A stretch of DNA of 31,618 bases from a virus, in the IMG/VR virus record IMGVR_UViG_3300009106_000013, positions 1-31,618 of that record, one strand, 5' to 3'. The notes beneath the pieces are model-generated. The model saw nothing but the letters and a program-made list of their open reading frames with translations, had not been told where the DNA came from and made no database searches. Positions 23,460-31,616 of the stretch are shown here, piece after piece. The position numbers and the translations under genes are program-made. Positions within the stretch are counted from its first letter, which is position 1. Each line of letters begins with the position of its first letter.

Positions 23460-23864
23460 TTATGATGTCTCTGTAATTTGTCCGTCTATTTTGATAGTCA
23501 CACTCATTGTGATTTTATCATCTAATGGTATACTCTTACTGATAGCTGTTACCCAACCAGAAAAAGCAAACTCTGTGTTTCCTGTATCAGGCATAACTAA
23601 TACGTAAGATTGAGCAGTTGTGTTATTTTCAAAGTCAGTGTTAAGTAAATCAAATCCATTTCTTGTGTAGTTCATATCTAAAACTACTTCTCCACCATCC
23701 CTGAAACCACCAATAAACTCTCTATAACCACCTGTTGAGTCAAGAGTAGTCACATCAATTGTGTCTCTCGTTCTATTCGGCCCCGATATAGAATTAACTT
23801 CTGCCAAAGCTACAGCATTTCTTTTGAACACTGTTCCTACACCACTAATTGCACTACTTGCCAT
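23460..23864 (-). CDS. Major tail tube protein
   Basis: 134 residues with the pattern of siphovirus tail tube proteins: GTVFKR, TRDTIDVTTLDSTGGYREFIGGF (about 32-54), a central GGEVVLDMNY strand and a C-terminal ITMSVTIKIDGQI. The length is at the short end, comparable to single-domain tube proteins without an Ig extension. AGGAGG lies before the ATG. It precedes the chaperone gene as expected. Confidence 0.82.
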   Translation of the reverse strand: MASSAISGVGTVFKRNAVALAEVNSISGPNRTRDTIDVTTLDSTGGYREFIGGFRDGGEVVLDMNYTRNGFDLLNTDFENNTTAQSYVLVMPDTGNTEFAFSGWVTAISKSIPLDDKITMSVTIKIDGQITETS

Positions 23865-23882
23865 TTTATTTCCTCCTAAATG

Positions 23883-24287
23883 TTAAGCTGTTCTAATAAT
23901 TCTAAAGTTACATGTCCACATAGGGCGATTGTTTTTATCAAATCCTAAATACAATAAATCCGATGTGGCTATGATATGTACATACCTAGTAGAATTAACT
24001 GTTGTGTTTTTTACTCCATGCAAAACATCAAATACAGTTTCTGCTAATGTATAACCTGCTTCGTAACCAAACTTATCTCCTCTTATTTTCATTTGGATTG
24101 TTGGTTCCTTTAAGCTTCTGTTTGGATCAGGTTGTCCACCACCTGTGTCATAAACAGTTACTACTTTATCAGCAACCCCACCACCATCAGGTTCTTGTCC
24201 CACAAATAGATCAGTTCCAAATGTAAGTCCTGTGGCTGCAGATGATGCTTCTAATAAATCTTTTATGTCCTCGCTTGGAGAATTCAT
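23883..24287 (-). CDS. Tail terminator-like protein
   Basis: 134 residues: N-terminal helix (SEDIKDLLEAS), a DLFVGQEPDGG..VVTVYDTGG segment, then strands ending in a C-terminal CNFRIIRTA. This matches the minor capsid/tail terminator family placed just before the tail tube gene. It would cap the tail and join it to the head. It overlaps the upstream gene by 4 bases. Confidence 0.72.
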   Translation of the reverse strand: MNSPSEDIKDLLEASSAATGLTFGTDLFVGQEPDGGGVADKVVTVYDTGGGQPDPNRSLKEPTIQMKIRGDKFGYEAGYTLAETVFDVLHGVKNTTVNSTRYVHIIATSDLLYLGFDKNNRPMWTCNFRIIRTA

Positions 24288-24754
24288 CGTTTCACACTCT
24301 CTTTTAATATTTTAAGTATATCTCTTTGTGACATCTTTACAGCAGTTTCTAAAAACTTTGGAAATCCTATATCATGAACTTCTTCAACGGCTTCATGTTC
24401 TTTTAAAGCGTAGAAAGCTGTATGCCCTATTACTGCAAATGGATTAGGTCTTCTACTAGCTGTAAAGTCTGAAACTACTCCACCATGTTCTGCTGCCACT
24501 CTTTTACCCTCTGGTTCAGTAGTATCAAAATTACTTGTAGCAATAGCTTGAGGAGCTATTTTGTCTCCACCAAATACTACAAAGGCACTTTCTTTTAAAT
24601 TTCCCTTATCCACTGGAGTCAATGCTTTTGATCTATCCATGACTAATCTACCTACTTTAAGCATACCTACTCTAGATAATCCACCTTCTATTTTCTTGAT
24701 TTCTCTTTTAAGGTTTTTTATTACTAACTTGCCACCTATTACTTTTATTCCCAT
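24284..24754 (-). CDS. HK97 gp10-like head-tail/tail completion protein
   Basis: 156 residues with the HK97-gp10 pattern: basic N-terminal helix (NLKREIKKIEGG), TPVDKGNLKESAFV in the middle, and a C-terminal HTAFYALKEHE..GFPKFLETAV. Order between head closure and tail terminator is the usual one. Confidence 0.8.
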   Translation of the reverse strand: MGIKVIGGKLVIKNLKREIKKIEGGLSRVGMLKVGRLVMDRSKALTPVDKGNLKESAFVVFGGDKIAPQAIATSNFDTTEPEGKRVAAEHGGVVSDFTASRRPNPFAVIGHTAFYALKEHEAVEEVHDIGFPKFLETAVKMSQRDILKILKESVKR

Positions 24755-24756
24755 GT

Positions 24757-25134
24757 TTACCTCGTAGATGTTGCTTCTGTCATAAAGACTATCCTTTGAA
24801 ACTTATCTGCTCTTAATGTTGGTATTTTAGTTCTTGCTTTCACTTCTAAAGCACCTGTCACATTTTTAGGATTAGTTTCATCTATAGCAGAAGCTATGTC
24901 AGTTAATGACCCTAAGAATAACCAATCATTAGGTTCTACATCCTGTCCTACGTATGCTATGTTGCTACTTTCTAATTTCTGACCTGCTGCAGTAGTAAAC
25001 ATCTTCTGTCTAATTTCCCATCTACCACTTATCTCAACTGGTGCTGAAAAGGTAGCTCCACCAAAACCATCTCTAGCTGAGAAAGCCCAATAGACTAATG
25101 TTTGATTGTGTCCTCTGTTTAAAAATGATGTCAT
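24757..25134 (-). CDS. Head closure protein
   Basis: 125 residues, beta-rich, with RWEIRQKMFTTAAGQKLESSNIAYVG in the centre (positions about 38-63), resembling head-closure/head-tail joining proteins (lambda gpFII, SPP1 gp16 class). It starts at the stop of the connector gene. It would seal the connector after packaging. Confidence 0.7.
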   Translation of the reverse strand: MTSFLNRGHNQTLVYWAFSARDGFGGATFSAPVEISGRWEIRQKMFTTAAGQKLESSNIAYVGQDVEPNDWLFLGSLTDIASAIDETNPKNVTGALEVKARTKIPTLRADKFQRIVFMTEATSTR

Positions 25135-25520
25135 TATGCATCCTCTGCTCTGCTAATTGCTAGAATTGGTTTAAATCTCCCTATTCTCTTTCCTAAATTT
25201 GCTAACGATCCTGATGTATCTAAAGCCAATGCTGTTTGTCCATAGAGAGTAGAATTTAATAGTGTCTCATTTGAAGCACCAAAGAATGTAGATTTTGTTT
25301 CTCCTACTTCTTGTACTTTCTCTTGTGGCTCTAAACTACATTTGAAAAAATGTGCTGCTAACCATCTCTCTATCTCTTTTAACAATGTAGTGTTTGTTAT
25401 TTTTGCAGGTGTAGATAATACTGTAGTTACTAATGTATTAGCTGCAGTTATAAATGGAGTAAAACTGCTAACATCAGTATCAAGTATTGCTGCCACCTCA
25501 CTATCTGTGACACGAGCCAT
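25134..25520 (-). CDS. Head-tail connector (gp6-like adaptor)
   Basis: 128 residues, mostly helical: VAAILDTDVSSFTPFITAANTLV, EIERWLAAHFF and the C-terminal TALALDTSG pattern fit the gp6-like/SPP1 gp15 adaptor that docks under the portal. The ATG overlaps the stop of the homing endonuclease (TAATG), and AAGGGAG inside the endonuclease C-terminal codons serves as its ribosome site. Its first five residues MARVT are identical to those of the endonuclease but use different codons. Confidence 0.8.
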   Translation of the reverse strand: MARVTDSEVAAILDTDVSSFTPFITAANTLVTTVLSTPAKITNTTLLKEIERWLAAHFFKCSLEPQEKVQEVGETKSTFFGASNETLLNSTLYGQTALALDTSGSLANLGKRIGRFKPILAISRAEDA

Positions 25521-26155
25521 TAGCTCTTCTCCCTTCTAGAAGCCTTTAACCAACTTTTTCTGGTAGCCTCTGACAATTTTTTACGTGTTTCTTCTGAACA
25601 AGTCCTATCGGAAGAAGAACCTTCTTTTCTCGTATCTCTTCCTCTCAAAGCTTTACTTATTTTCTCTTTGTGTGCTTTAGATAGTTTTGTTCCTTTCTTA
25701 GATTCTGTAATTTTTCTTCTCGTTTCATCTGAGATAACTAACTTCTTATGTATTTCAGACATCTTTCTTTTAGATTCCTCAGTATGTTTTCTTCCAGTAT
25801 TTGTTTTAGATAACTTATCTTTAAATTCCTGAGATCGTTTAACACCTATTGGAGAATCAGCTTTCTTGTGTAGATTATAACCAATACCTCTTTCATAAGT
25901 TTTACAAAAATCTAGAAATCTTTGCTCTTGCTCTATTAGAAAGTCTGGTTCACAAAACGCTAAAACTTTGAATTCAAAGTTCTCTTCCCCATGCTTATTA
26001 AAAGCATTTTGAAGAAGTCTATTAGAATGTATGGAATTTTTAAGTTCTCTAAAATGTACAGTCTTTCTCGTAAAGACATTTTTGGAACTCCCTATATACC
26101 GTTTACCATTAATTTTACATGATATTTGGTATATTCCACTTGTCACTCTTGCCAT
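25520..26155 (-). CDS. GIY-YIG homing endonuclease 1 with NUMOD-type repeats
   Basis: 211 residues. The nuclease domain is GIY..RYIGSS (about 7-25) with E and N of the GIY-YIG active site further on (IEQEQRFLD, GIGYN). From about 105 onward, repeated SEETRRKLSE-type segments are NUMOD3-like DNA-binding modules. It stands between a sulfotransferase-like gene and the connector gene, outside the usual structural gene order. Its first five residues are those of the connector. It has its own ribosome site and ends in TAATG with the connector. Confidence 0.87.
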   Translation of the reverse strand: MARVTSGIYQISCKINGKRYIGSSKNVFTRKTVHFRELKNSIHSNRLLQNAFNKHGEENFEFKVLAFCEPDFLIEQEQRFLDFCKTYERGIGYNLHKKADSPIGVKRSQEFKDKLSKTNTGRKHTEESKRKMSEIHKKLVISDETRRKITESKKGTKLSKAHKEKISKALRGRDTRKEGSSSDRTCSEETRKKLSEATRKSWLKASRREKS

Positions 26156-26156
26156 A

Positions 26157-26879
26157 TTATCCTAACCTTCCTTCGTCAAATGCTTGTGCTACAAGTTTGT
26201 CATTGACGATTGTTTTTCCTTCATTCCATAATGAGGGTGCTACAAATTCTTTAACTTCATTTTCTTTCCATTCCAAGTCTAGCCATTCAACTACTGATTT
26301 TACCTCACTAAATTGTCCATCAATCATTTCTTGAGGCCATACTTCTCTGAGGTCTAAATCAGCCTGTAACATCTCATTAAATCTATTTATGTGTTGGTGA
26401 ATCCATCCTTGCCAACCTTGTTCTGTATCAAAAGCTCTCATGAAACCTGTTCTCATACAGGAATTTACTATCTCTTTACTTCTTCTCCTGACTATGATCC
26501 ATTTAGCATCAGGAAATGCTGCATTCCATAAAGGCCACATTAAACACATCTTTGCACCTTTATAGTACCAATCATCATTCTCACCTACACCTTGATATCT
26601 AAGAGTGTCTTCCACTTTTCTTTTCCATTCTTCACCATCTAAATCTTTGAATAGATTTACATCTGGTAAAGGATGCTGCGCCATAGGATCAACTCCTAGA
26701 GTTTGAAGAAGAGGCTTAACCAGATTATTTCTGATATCAGCATTCTCAAACATTCCTTTCTTGTTGTATATAGTTGCAGGACTTGTCTGACCACCCTTTG
26801 CCCCACAAATATCTATAACTCCTGCAGTCATTGAGGTTCCTGACCTTGCACACCCCGAAATTAAGATTCCTGACTTCAT
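26157..26879 (-). CDS. Sulfotransferase-like protein
   Basis: 240 residues with a PAPS-type P-loop GCARSGTS (9-16) and a second phosphate-binding segment WIIVRRRSKEIVNSCMRTG. It would transfer sulfate from PAPS to a hydroxyl or amine, perhaps on a surface glycan. The start overlaps the stop of the endonuclease 2 gene as ATGA. It sits in an accessory block between head and tail genes. The acceptor substrate cannot be inferred. Confidence 0.78.
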   Translation of the reverse strand: MKSGILISGCARSGTSMTAGVIDICGAKGGQTSPATIYNKKGMFENADIRNNLVKPLLQTLGVDPMAQHPLPDVNLFKDLDGEEWKRKVEDTLRYQGVGENDDWYYKGAKMCLMWPLWNAAFPDAKWIIVRRRSKEIVNSCMRTGFMRAFDTEQGWQGWIHQHINRFNEMLQADLDLREVWPQEMIDGQFSEVKSVVEWLDLEWKENEVKEFVAPSLWNEGKTIVNDKLVAQAFDEGRLG

Positions 26880-27580
26880 TGTATAACCCCTTTCATCATT
26901 CTGCCCTTAGAATCTCTTTTTCTCTTTGACATTCTTATCTTGGCTTCTTGTTTCCATTCGTCAGTATGTTTTCTTCCTAACGTATGCTTTTTTCCTGTCA
27001 TATAATTAGAAATTGCTTTCTTATGTTCGTCTGACAACTCCCTTCCTGACATATTCTTTTTTGCTTCCTCAGTATGTTTATAACCAGTGAGAGTTTTCCT
27101 TATTTTTTCTCGTTGCTCTTCTGTAACAATTCTATTCTTATTTTTATCAGCATATTTTTTTACTCTAGGATCATCTTTAGTCAATCCTTTATTCCAAGGT
27201 ATTCTGCCTTTTCCTGACTCACTAATTTTCTTTTTAGTTTCATCAGATCGTTTGACACCTAGAGAATTTGTTGCTAAATGATTTATATTGTAGCCAATTT
27301 CTCTGTCATATGATTGATAAGCATCTAAAGCATCTTGTTCAAAATCTAACAAATCTTCTTTCTCACAATTAATCAAAGGCTCAAATGAGAACATAAATTC
27401 ACCATATTTATCCCATGCGTTTTGCAGATACCTGTTTCTATGGGTTTTATTATCTAGATGATGTTTATGCAATCTCCATCTTTCACTTAAGTTAACAGCA
27501 CTTCCTATATAAATCTTCCCTGTTAACCTATTTACTATTTTATATATACCAGTTCCAGTAAGCAATATAGGATTTCTCAT
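26876..27580 (-). CDS. GIY-YIG homing endonuclease 2 with NUMOD-type repeats
   Basis: 234 residues. After an unusual first 10 residues (MRNPILLTGT), the GIY-YIG domain begins with GIYKI and KIYIGSA. Active-site Glu and Asn lie in LDFEQDALDAY and IGYNIN. NUMOD3-like repeats (SDETKKKISESG, TEEQREKIRKT, SDEHKKAISNY) fill the C-terminus. The first 10-11 residues read like the start of a sulfotransferase P-loop, and a sulfotransferase gene follows directly. Both ends make ATGA overlaps with neighbours, so it is inserted exactly at a gene junction. AAGGAG precedes ATG. Confidence 0.88.
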   Translation of the reverse strand: MRNPILLTGTGIYKIVNRLTGKIYIGSAVNLSERWRLHKHHLDNKTHRNRYLQNAWDKYGEFMFSFEPLINCEKEDLLDFEQDALDAYQSYDREIGYNINHLATNSLGVKRSDETKKKISESGKGRIPWNKGLTKDDPRVKKYADKNKNRIVTEEQREKIRKTLTGYKHTEEAKKNMSGRELSDEHKKAISNYMTGKKHTLGRKHTDEWKQEAKIRMSKRKRDSKGRMMKGVIQ

Positions 27581-29214
27581 TTTATAATCTCCTTCACTTT
27601 TTGTGTTAATTTCTTAGGTGTAAGATTCTTAGTGTTTTCAACAAAATAAGTTTTCTCCCTTACTTCTGGAGGACAGCTATTCCACATAAAATCTTTATTA
27701 TAATAATCATTCCAGATAATTATTGTTTTCTGTTTCAGAACTGTAGACATTATAGTTAACCCTGATGGATACCCTACAACTACCTCGCTTCCATTTATCA
27801 ATCCGAAAAGTTCTTGTGTAGATGTCTCACCTCTTAAATCAATTGCATCTGGAAGTTTTCCTATCACATCACTCTGATCTTGGAAATTTTTATCCCATTC
27901 TGCTCCTACAAATACTGCTTTACATCCTGTCTGCTTGCATATCAAATTCACAGAATTTTCCATCTGCTTCTTGTTAAACTCTTCTTGCCACCTATTATAA
28001 TGACCATGAAATAAGAAGTAGAATATAATATACTTACCGTACTTTTCCTTTGCTTCCTTTTCATAATTCATTTGTTCCAATGATTCAAACATTGGAGGAA
28101 TCCAGTTACATTTTATTTCTGGATCAACCTTCTCTAGATCATTACCATTTCCTAATTGTCCATTCCAAGATAAGAAATAATCACGATCACAAATCCCTTC
28201 AAAAATTGTTCTTCCTGCATCTCTGTAAGCTTCTAACCATATCTCTTTTGGGTACTTATCTGTATTAAAAGTCTCACCTGTAGAATTTAAAAATGGGAAC
28301 AATTCTATAAATGGAAATGCTCTTTTATGTCCATTGTATTGTCTATCTACATTACAAGCTACTGATACATCTACAACCTCTCCACCCCTACCTATACTTT
28401 CCATAAAGGATTGTACTTTAACTATTGACCAATATGCATCACCCATACCGGGTGGAACAAGCACAGTCACCCTCTCTTGTTTTGGTTTTACTATGGTGTA
28501 AACTATTTTAGACCTTATAGGAGTCTGTATTTTCTTAAACTCAAAACCAACTTCATCAAACAGTATTTCTAGTTGATCATGATTTAAATACCAAATATGT
28601 TCTTCTTTCCAGTGATGCTTCCCTTCTTCATCAAAGAAATTAGGGAAATCAATTATACACTTCCCCTCTTGCTTAGTTATTCTGAACATCTCCTGTAAAA
28701 ATTCTCTAGGATCAATAACATGTTCCAACACATCATGACAAGTCACAGTATCAAAATAGTCTGTAGGAAAGTGTATATCAAGTAAATCTTTCTTATAGAT
28801 ATAAGTATCATCTACTGAGCAATCATATTCAGCTAATTCACATCCGTAAGCTTCTATTCCTTCTGCCCTACAAACATCAACAAATGCCCCACTACCAGAA
28901 CCAACATCTAATAATTTTTGATCAGTTTTTAACTCATAAGACTTTAACCTTTTCTCAGCAACCGCCAAATCATGTCCATAATCTTTAGCCCCATATAAAT
29001 TAGTAGTTGGTGGATAATTCTTATAAAATTTTTCATATTGTTTTTTCTCACTGAAATCTACAAATTGCCTAACTATTCCACAATTGTCACATTTGACAAA
29101 CATTAAATCAAGTGTGTCTGACTCTTGAGTAACACCTTCTGGTGTGACTTCATAAGCTCTCTTTCCTACTCTCTCTCCAGAATTATTTCCGCATAAACAT
29201 GGAATGGTTACCAT
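27577..29214 (-). CDS. SAM methyltransferase fused to a GT9-like glycosyltransferase
   Basis: 545 residues with two domains. The N-terminal zinc-ribbon-like Cys pairs (C6/C8 and C42/C45) lead into a class I methyltransferase with LLDVGSGSGAF (101-111) and CHDVLEH (159-165). From about 248 a GT9/heptosyltransferase-like part starts with VLVPPGMGDAYWS and ends in the family-style segment LRGETSTQELFGLINGSEVVVGYPSG. Such proteins modify and attach sugars in surface polysaccharides. It overlaps the upstream gene by 7 bases and the endonuclease by 4. Presence between phage structural genes suggests a lysogenic or surface-modifying accessory function. Confidence 0.8.
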   Translation of the reverse strand: MVTIPCLCGNNSGERVGKRAYEVTPEGVTQESDTLDLMFVKCDNCGIVRQFVDFSEKKQYEKFYKNYPPTTNLYGAKDYGHDLAVAEKRLKSYELKTDQKLLDVGSGSGAFVDVCRAEGIEAYGCELAEYDCSVDDTYIYKKDLLDIHFPTDYFDTVTCHDVLEHVIDPREFLQEMFRITKQEGKCIIDFPNFFDEEGKHHWKEEHIWYLNHDQLEILFDEVGFEFKKIQTPIRSKIVYTIVKPKQERVTVLVPPGMGDAYWSIVKVQSFMESIGRGGEVVDVSVACNVDRQYNGHKRAFPFIELFPFLNSTGETFNTDKYPKEIWLEAYRDAGRTIFEGICDRDYFLSWNGQLGNGNDLEKVDPEIKCNWIPPMFESLEQMNYEKEAKEKYGKYIIFYFLFHGHYNRWQEEFNKKQMENSVNLICKQTGCKAVFVGAEWDKNFQDQSDVIGKLPDAIDLRGETSTQELFGLINGSEVVVGYPSGLTIMSTVLKQKTIIIWNDYYNKDFMWNSCPPEVREKTYFVENTKNLTPKKLTQKVKEIIK

Positions 29215-29897
29215 AAATCTAAGTCCTCCTTAGTGTATCCCAAAGCACCCATAAAAGGCAATATAACAGAAGCTTTATTTTGTAAATAATTTAGCTCTGC
29301 CACTTTGGAACCTAGTAAAAAAATTAATTCCTCTTTATTCTTTTCTTTATACGCTTCTTTGAATCTATTATTTGGTGTATCATTTTTAACAGTCCAAGTG
29401 TTAGCAAGTGAATTTATTGTAGCAGTTTCTCCTTTAATCCCACAGTGATCTAACAACTTCTGAATAAGTGCTCTCCTAGCATTTGGATCAGGATTCAAAT
29501 CTATAGGAAAAAACATTACGTTAGAATTCCCTGCCATTTTCTCTGCCATATTTACATAACCGTCTACTATATAAAAATGTCTCAATTCAGGATGCCTAGC
29601 TTCTCTTGTAAGAATAGCTGCTAGTGGATCACGAATAGGAATTACTGTCTTAAATATTTTAGACAGTACCTGTATACTATTTACACCCATCCATTTATCT
29701 AATTCAAATGGTGTTTGATAAGAAGATTCTATTGGAAAATGAGTTTGTATAGTAGAAGGATCATTGATATTTACACCACCTTCTAACAATCTCTTAGAAT
29801 CAACTATATTATATCCAAATTTTTCTAGTATGCTTAATACAAACCATGTTCCTGTATGTTGTACAGAAGGTAAAAACAATATCTTATTTATATCCAA
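29208..29897 (-). CDS. Second sulfotransferase-like P-loop protein
   Basis: 229 residues with SVQHTGTW (11-18) as the sulfotransferase-type 5' phosphate loop and VIPIRDPLAAIL (85-96, RDP) as the 3' phosphate site. Otherwise divergent from the one at 26157. It starts right after the SDR stop. It could be an active sulfotransferase or a P-loop relative with a different donor; the conserved pair of binding segments supports the fold. Confidence 0.68.
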   Translation of the reverse strand: MDINKILFLPSVQHTGTWFVLSILEKFGYNIVDSKRLLEGGVNINDPSTIQTHFPIESSYQTPFELDKWMGVNSIQVLSKIFKTVIPIRDPLAAILTREARHPELRHFYIVDGYVNMAEKMAGNSNVMFFPIDLNPDPNARRALIQKLLDHCGIKGETATINSLANTWTVKNDTPNNRFKEAYKEKNKEELIFLLGSKVAELNYLQNKASVILPFMGALGYTKEDLDLW

Positions 29898-30602
29898 TTA
29901 GTATATTCTCCTGCAGACATCTACCTCTGTTACTCTCATACTTTCGTAATCTTTACATACGTGATATATGAAGTTAGCTGCATCATCTGGTTCCATTAAT
30001 TTATCGTAATCTTTTCTATGTCTTGATATATCTGATTTAAATGCTCCAAGATAAACACTTACTACCTTTATTCCTGCTCTTGTTGCATCAAATTGTATTG
30101 AATCTGCAAAACCTTTTAAGCCATGTTTTGATGCGCAATACATAAACTCTCTATCAGCACCAACTTTTCCTGCTATACTATTTACAAAGAGAATTAATCC
30201 ATTTCTCTTCTTCACTTGTTTCCAAAGTTCTTTAGTCAACACCATAGGAGCAGTTAAATTAGTGTCTATCATATTTTTATACTCTGCAGAACCAACATCA
30301 TCTATTCCTGCACTCTTATGAATTCCTGCATTAACAATAAGAACATCTAAACCACCCATTTCGTCAGATTTCTTTTTTAGTTTTTCTACAGTAGCTGTTT
30401 CTTTAATATCACCTTTGACAGTTTCACATTCAACATGGTAATCTTTTGTATGTTCTCTAGTAAAATTAAAAGACTTTCTTACACAAGGCAATTCATTCTG
30501 TCTACTATGAAGAATAAGATTGTAATCATGTTCAGCAAAAGCTTCTGCTAATGCTTTTCCTAGTCCCCTAGAGGCTCCAGTAATTAGTACGTTCTTTTTT
30601 AT
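29898..30602 (-). CDS. Short-chain dehydrogenase/reductase, apparent AUA start
   Basis: NAD(P)-dependent oxidoreductase. An internal TTG at 30491 would remove the Rossmann motif. In frame upstream, residues KKNVLITGASRGLG (2-15) give a perfect SDR cofactor loop, followed by NAG 91-93, S142 and the catalytic pair Y155/K159 (YCASK). The first in-frame codon that makes sense is ATA at 30602 (or ATT 30605), overlapping the TAA of the transketolase gene. No ATG, GTG or TTG exists in this frame between the neighbour and the Rossmann loop. Length of 234 residues is normal for the family. It probably makes a modified sugar with the adjacent transketolase. Confidence 0.82.
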   Translation of the reverse strand: MKKNVLITGASRGLGKALAEAFAEHDYNLILHSRQNELPCVRKSFNFTREHTKDYHVECETVKGDIKETATVEKLKKKSDEMGGLDVLIVNAGIHKSAGIDDVGSAEYKNMIDTNLTAPMVLTKELWKQVKKRNGLILFVNSIAGKVGADREFMYCASKHGLKGFADSIQFDATRAGIKVVSVYLGAFKSDISRHRKDYDKLMEPDDAANFIYHVCKDYESMRVTEVDVCRRIY

Positions 30603-31081
30603 AATATCGGCAACCCATCTTTCTTCAAACAGATGATCGAAGGTTCACCCATTAAGTACGCATCCAACATTGCTTTTTCTGTTTCTTGCATATTTCTAGG
30701 AAAATAACCATGTATATTTTTAAACAGTGCCACCAACCCCTCTGCGTTAAGTGGTCTGTGAGTAGCTCCATGTGTTGGGTAATCACTATTACCTACTAAC
30801 ATAACTGGTAACTTTTGTTCATCTATATCAATCTTAATCTGCTCAAATGGTCTTTCAATTAAGAAAGGTGTTATAGAATACACTACAGGTCTTAAACCTT
30901 CCATAGCCATTCCTGCAGAAATACTAATCATACTTTGTTCAGTAAGTCCTAAGTTAAAATATCTGTCAGGAAATCTTTCTTTATATTCATCCATTTCCTG
31001 TTCTACGTCACCTGTTAATAAGACAATGTTTTTATCTTTTTCAGCTAACTTGCAAATTGTTTTTCCGAATGCCCTACGCAT
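30599..31081 (-). CDS. Transketolase C-terminal subunit-like protein (pyrimidine-binding domain)
   Basis: 160 residues with the pyrimidine-binding domain of transketolase/DXS type: NIVLLTGDVEQ, then the catalytic-Glu segment NLGLTEQSMISISAGMA (E48) and PVMLVGNSDYPTHGATH. The full transketolase C-terminal domain is absent and the thiamine-diphosphate subunit must be encoded elsewhere, perhaps upstream beyond the window. Split transketolases occur in sugar-biosynthesis clusters. It starts within the end of the endonuclease 3 gene (8-base overlap), and its first four residues MRRA match those of that endonuclease. Confidence 0.8.
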   Translation of the reverse strand: MRRAFGKTICKLAEKDKNIVLLTGDVEQEMDEYKERFPDRYFNLGLTEQSMISISAGMAMEGLRPVVYSITPFLIERPFEQIKIDIDEQKLPVMLVGNSDYPTHGATHRPLNAEGLVALFKNIHGYFPRNMQETEKAMLDAYLMGEPSIICLKKDGLPIL

Positions 31082-31616
31082 AAACCGCCTCCAATCTCCT
31101 TGTTTCCCATCGTTTTTTATGTGTTTCTGACATTTTCTTTTTTGTTTCTTCTGAATGCTTCCCTGTAAAACCTTTACCGCCTTTATTAGCTAAAGACATC
31201 CTTTCTCTTGTTTCTTTAGATATTTTTCTATTTCTTAAGATATTTTTATGTTCTTCCGATAATGTTTTATTCAAACCCTTTTGAACCATCGACATCCTCT
31301 TCTTAGATTCTTCTGAATACTTTACTCCTAAATTACTCCCTACAATAAGTTTTAGATTATAAAGATTATCATATCTATCTAAGGCTCTTTGCTCATAAAA
31401 TATTAGATTTTCTTTATCACAATATAAGAGAATTTTAAATTCAAAAGCTTCTTTACCATATTTATTATAAGCATTTTGAAGATGTCTATTTTTATGTTTA
31501 TTAGTTTTTAAAGTACTGAAATGGATATGCTTTCTAGCATATAAATTTACAGCACTTCCTATATAAGATTTACCATTGTGAATATTTGTTATTTTGTATA
31601 TGCCAGCTCTTCGCAA
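31074..31616 (-). CDS. GIY-YIG homing endonuclease 3 with NUMOD-type repeats, near window edge
   Basis: 180 residues to the edge. GIYKI and SYIGSA mark the GIY-YIG domain, with Glu in FYEQRALDRY. NUMOD3-like repeats (SEESKKRMSMVQKG, SEEHKNILRNR, SEETKKKMSETHKK) follow. The start used is TTG at 31616, two bases from the window edge, and the frame may continue upstream. The N-terminus MRRA matches that of the downstream transketolase but with different codons. Confidence 0.82.
   Translation of the reverse strand: MRRAGIYKITNIHNGKSYIGSAVNLYARKHIHFSTLKTNKHKNRHLQNAYNKYGKEAFEFKILLYCDKENLIFYEQRALDRYDNLYNLKLIVGSNLGVKYSEESKKRMSMVQKGLNKTLSEEHKNILRNRKISKETRERMSLANKGGKGFTGKHSEETKKKMSETHKKRWETRRLEAVYA

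Noticed and set aside
29898-30491. 197-residue dehydrogenase starting at TTG 30491
   Set aside because: This start removes the complete Rossmann cofactor loop, which lies in frame immediately upstream.
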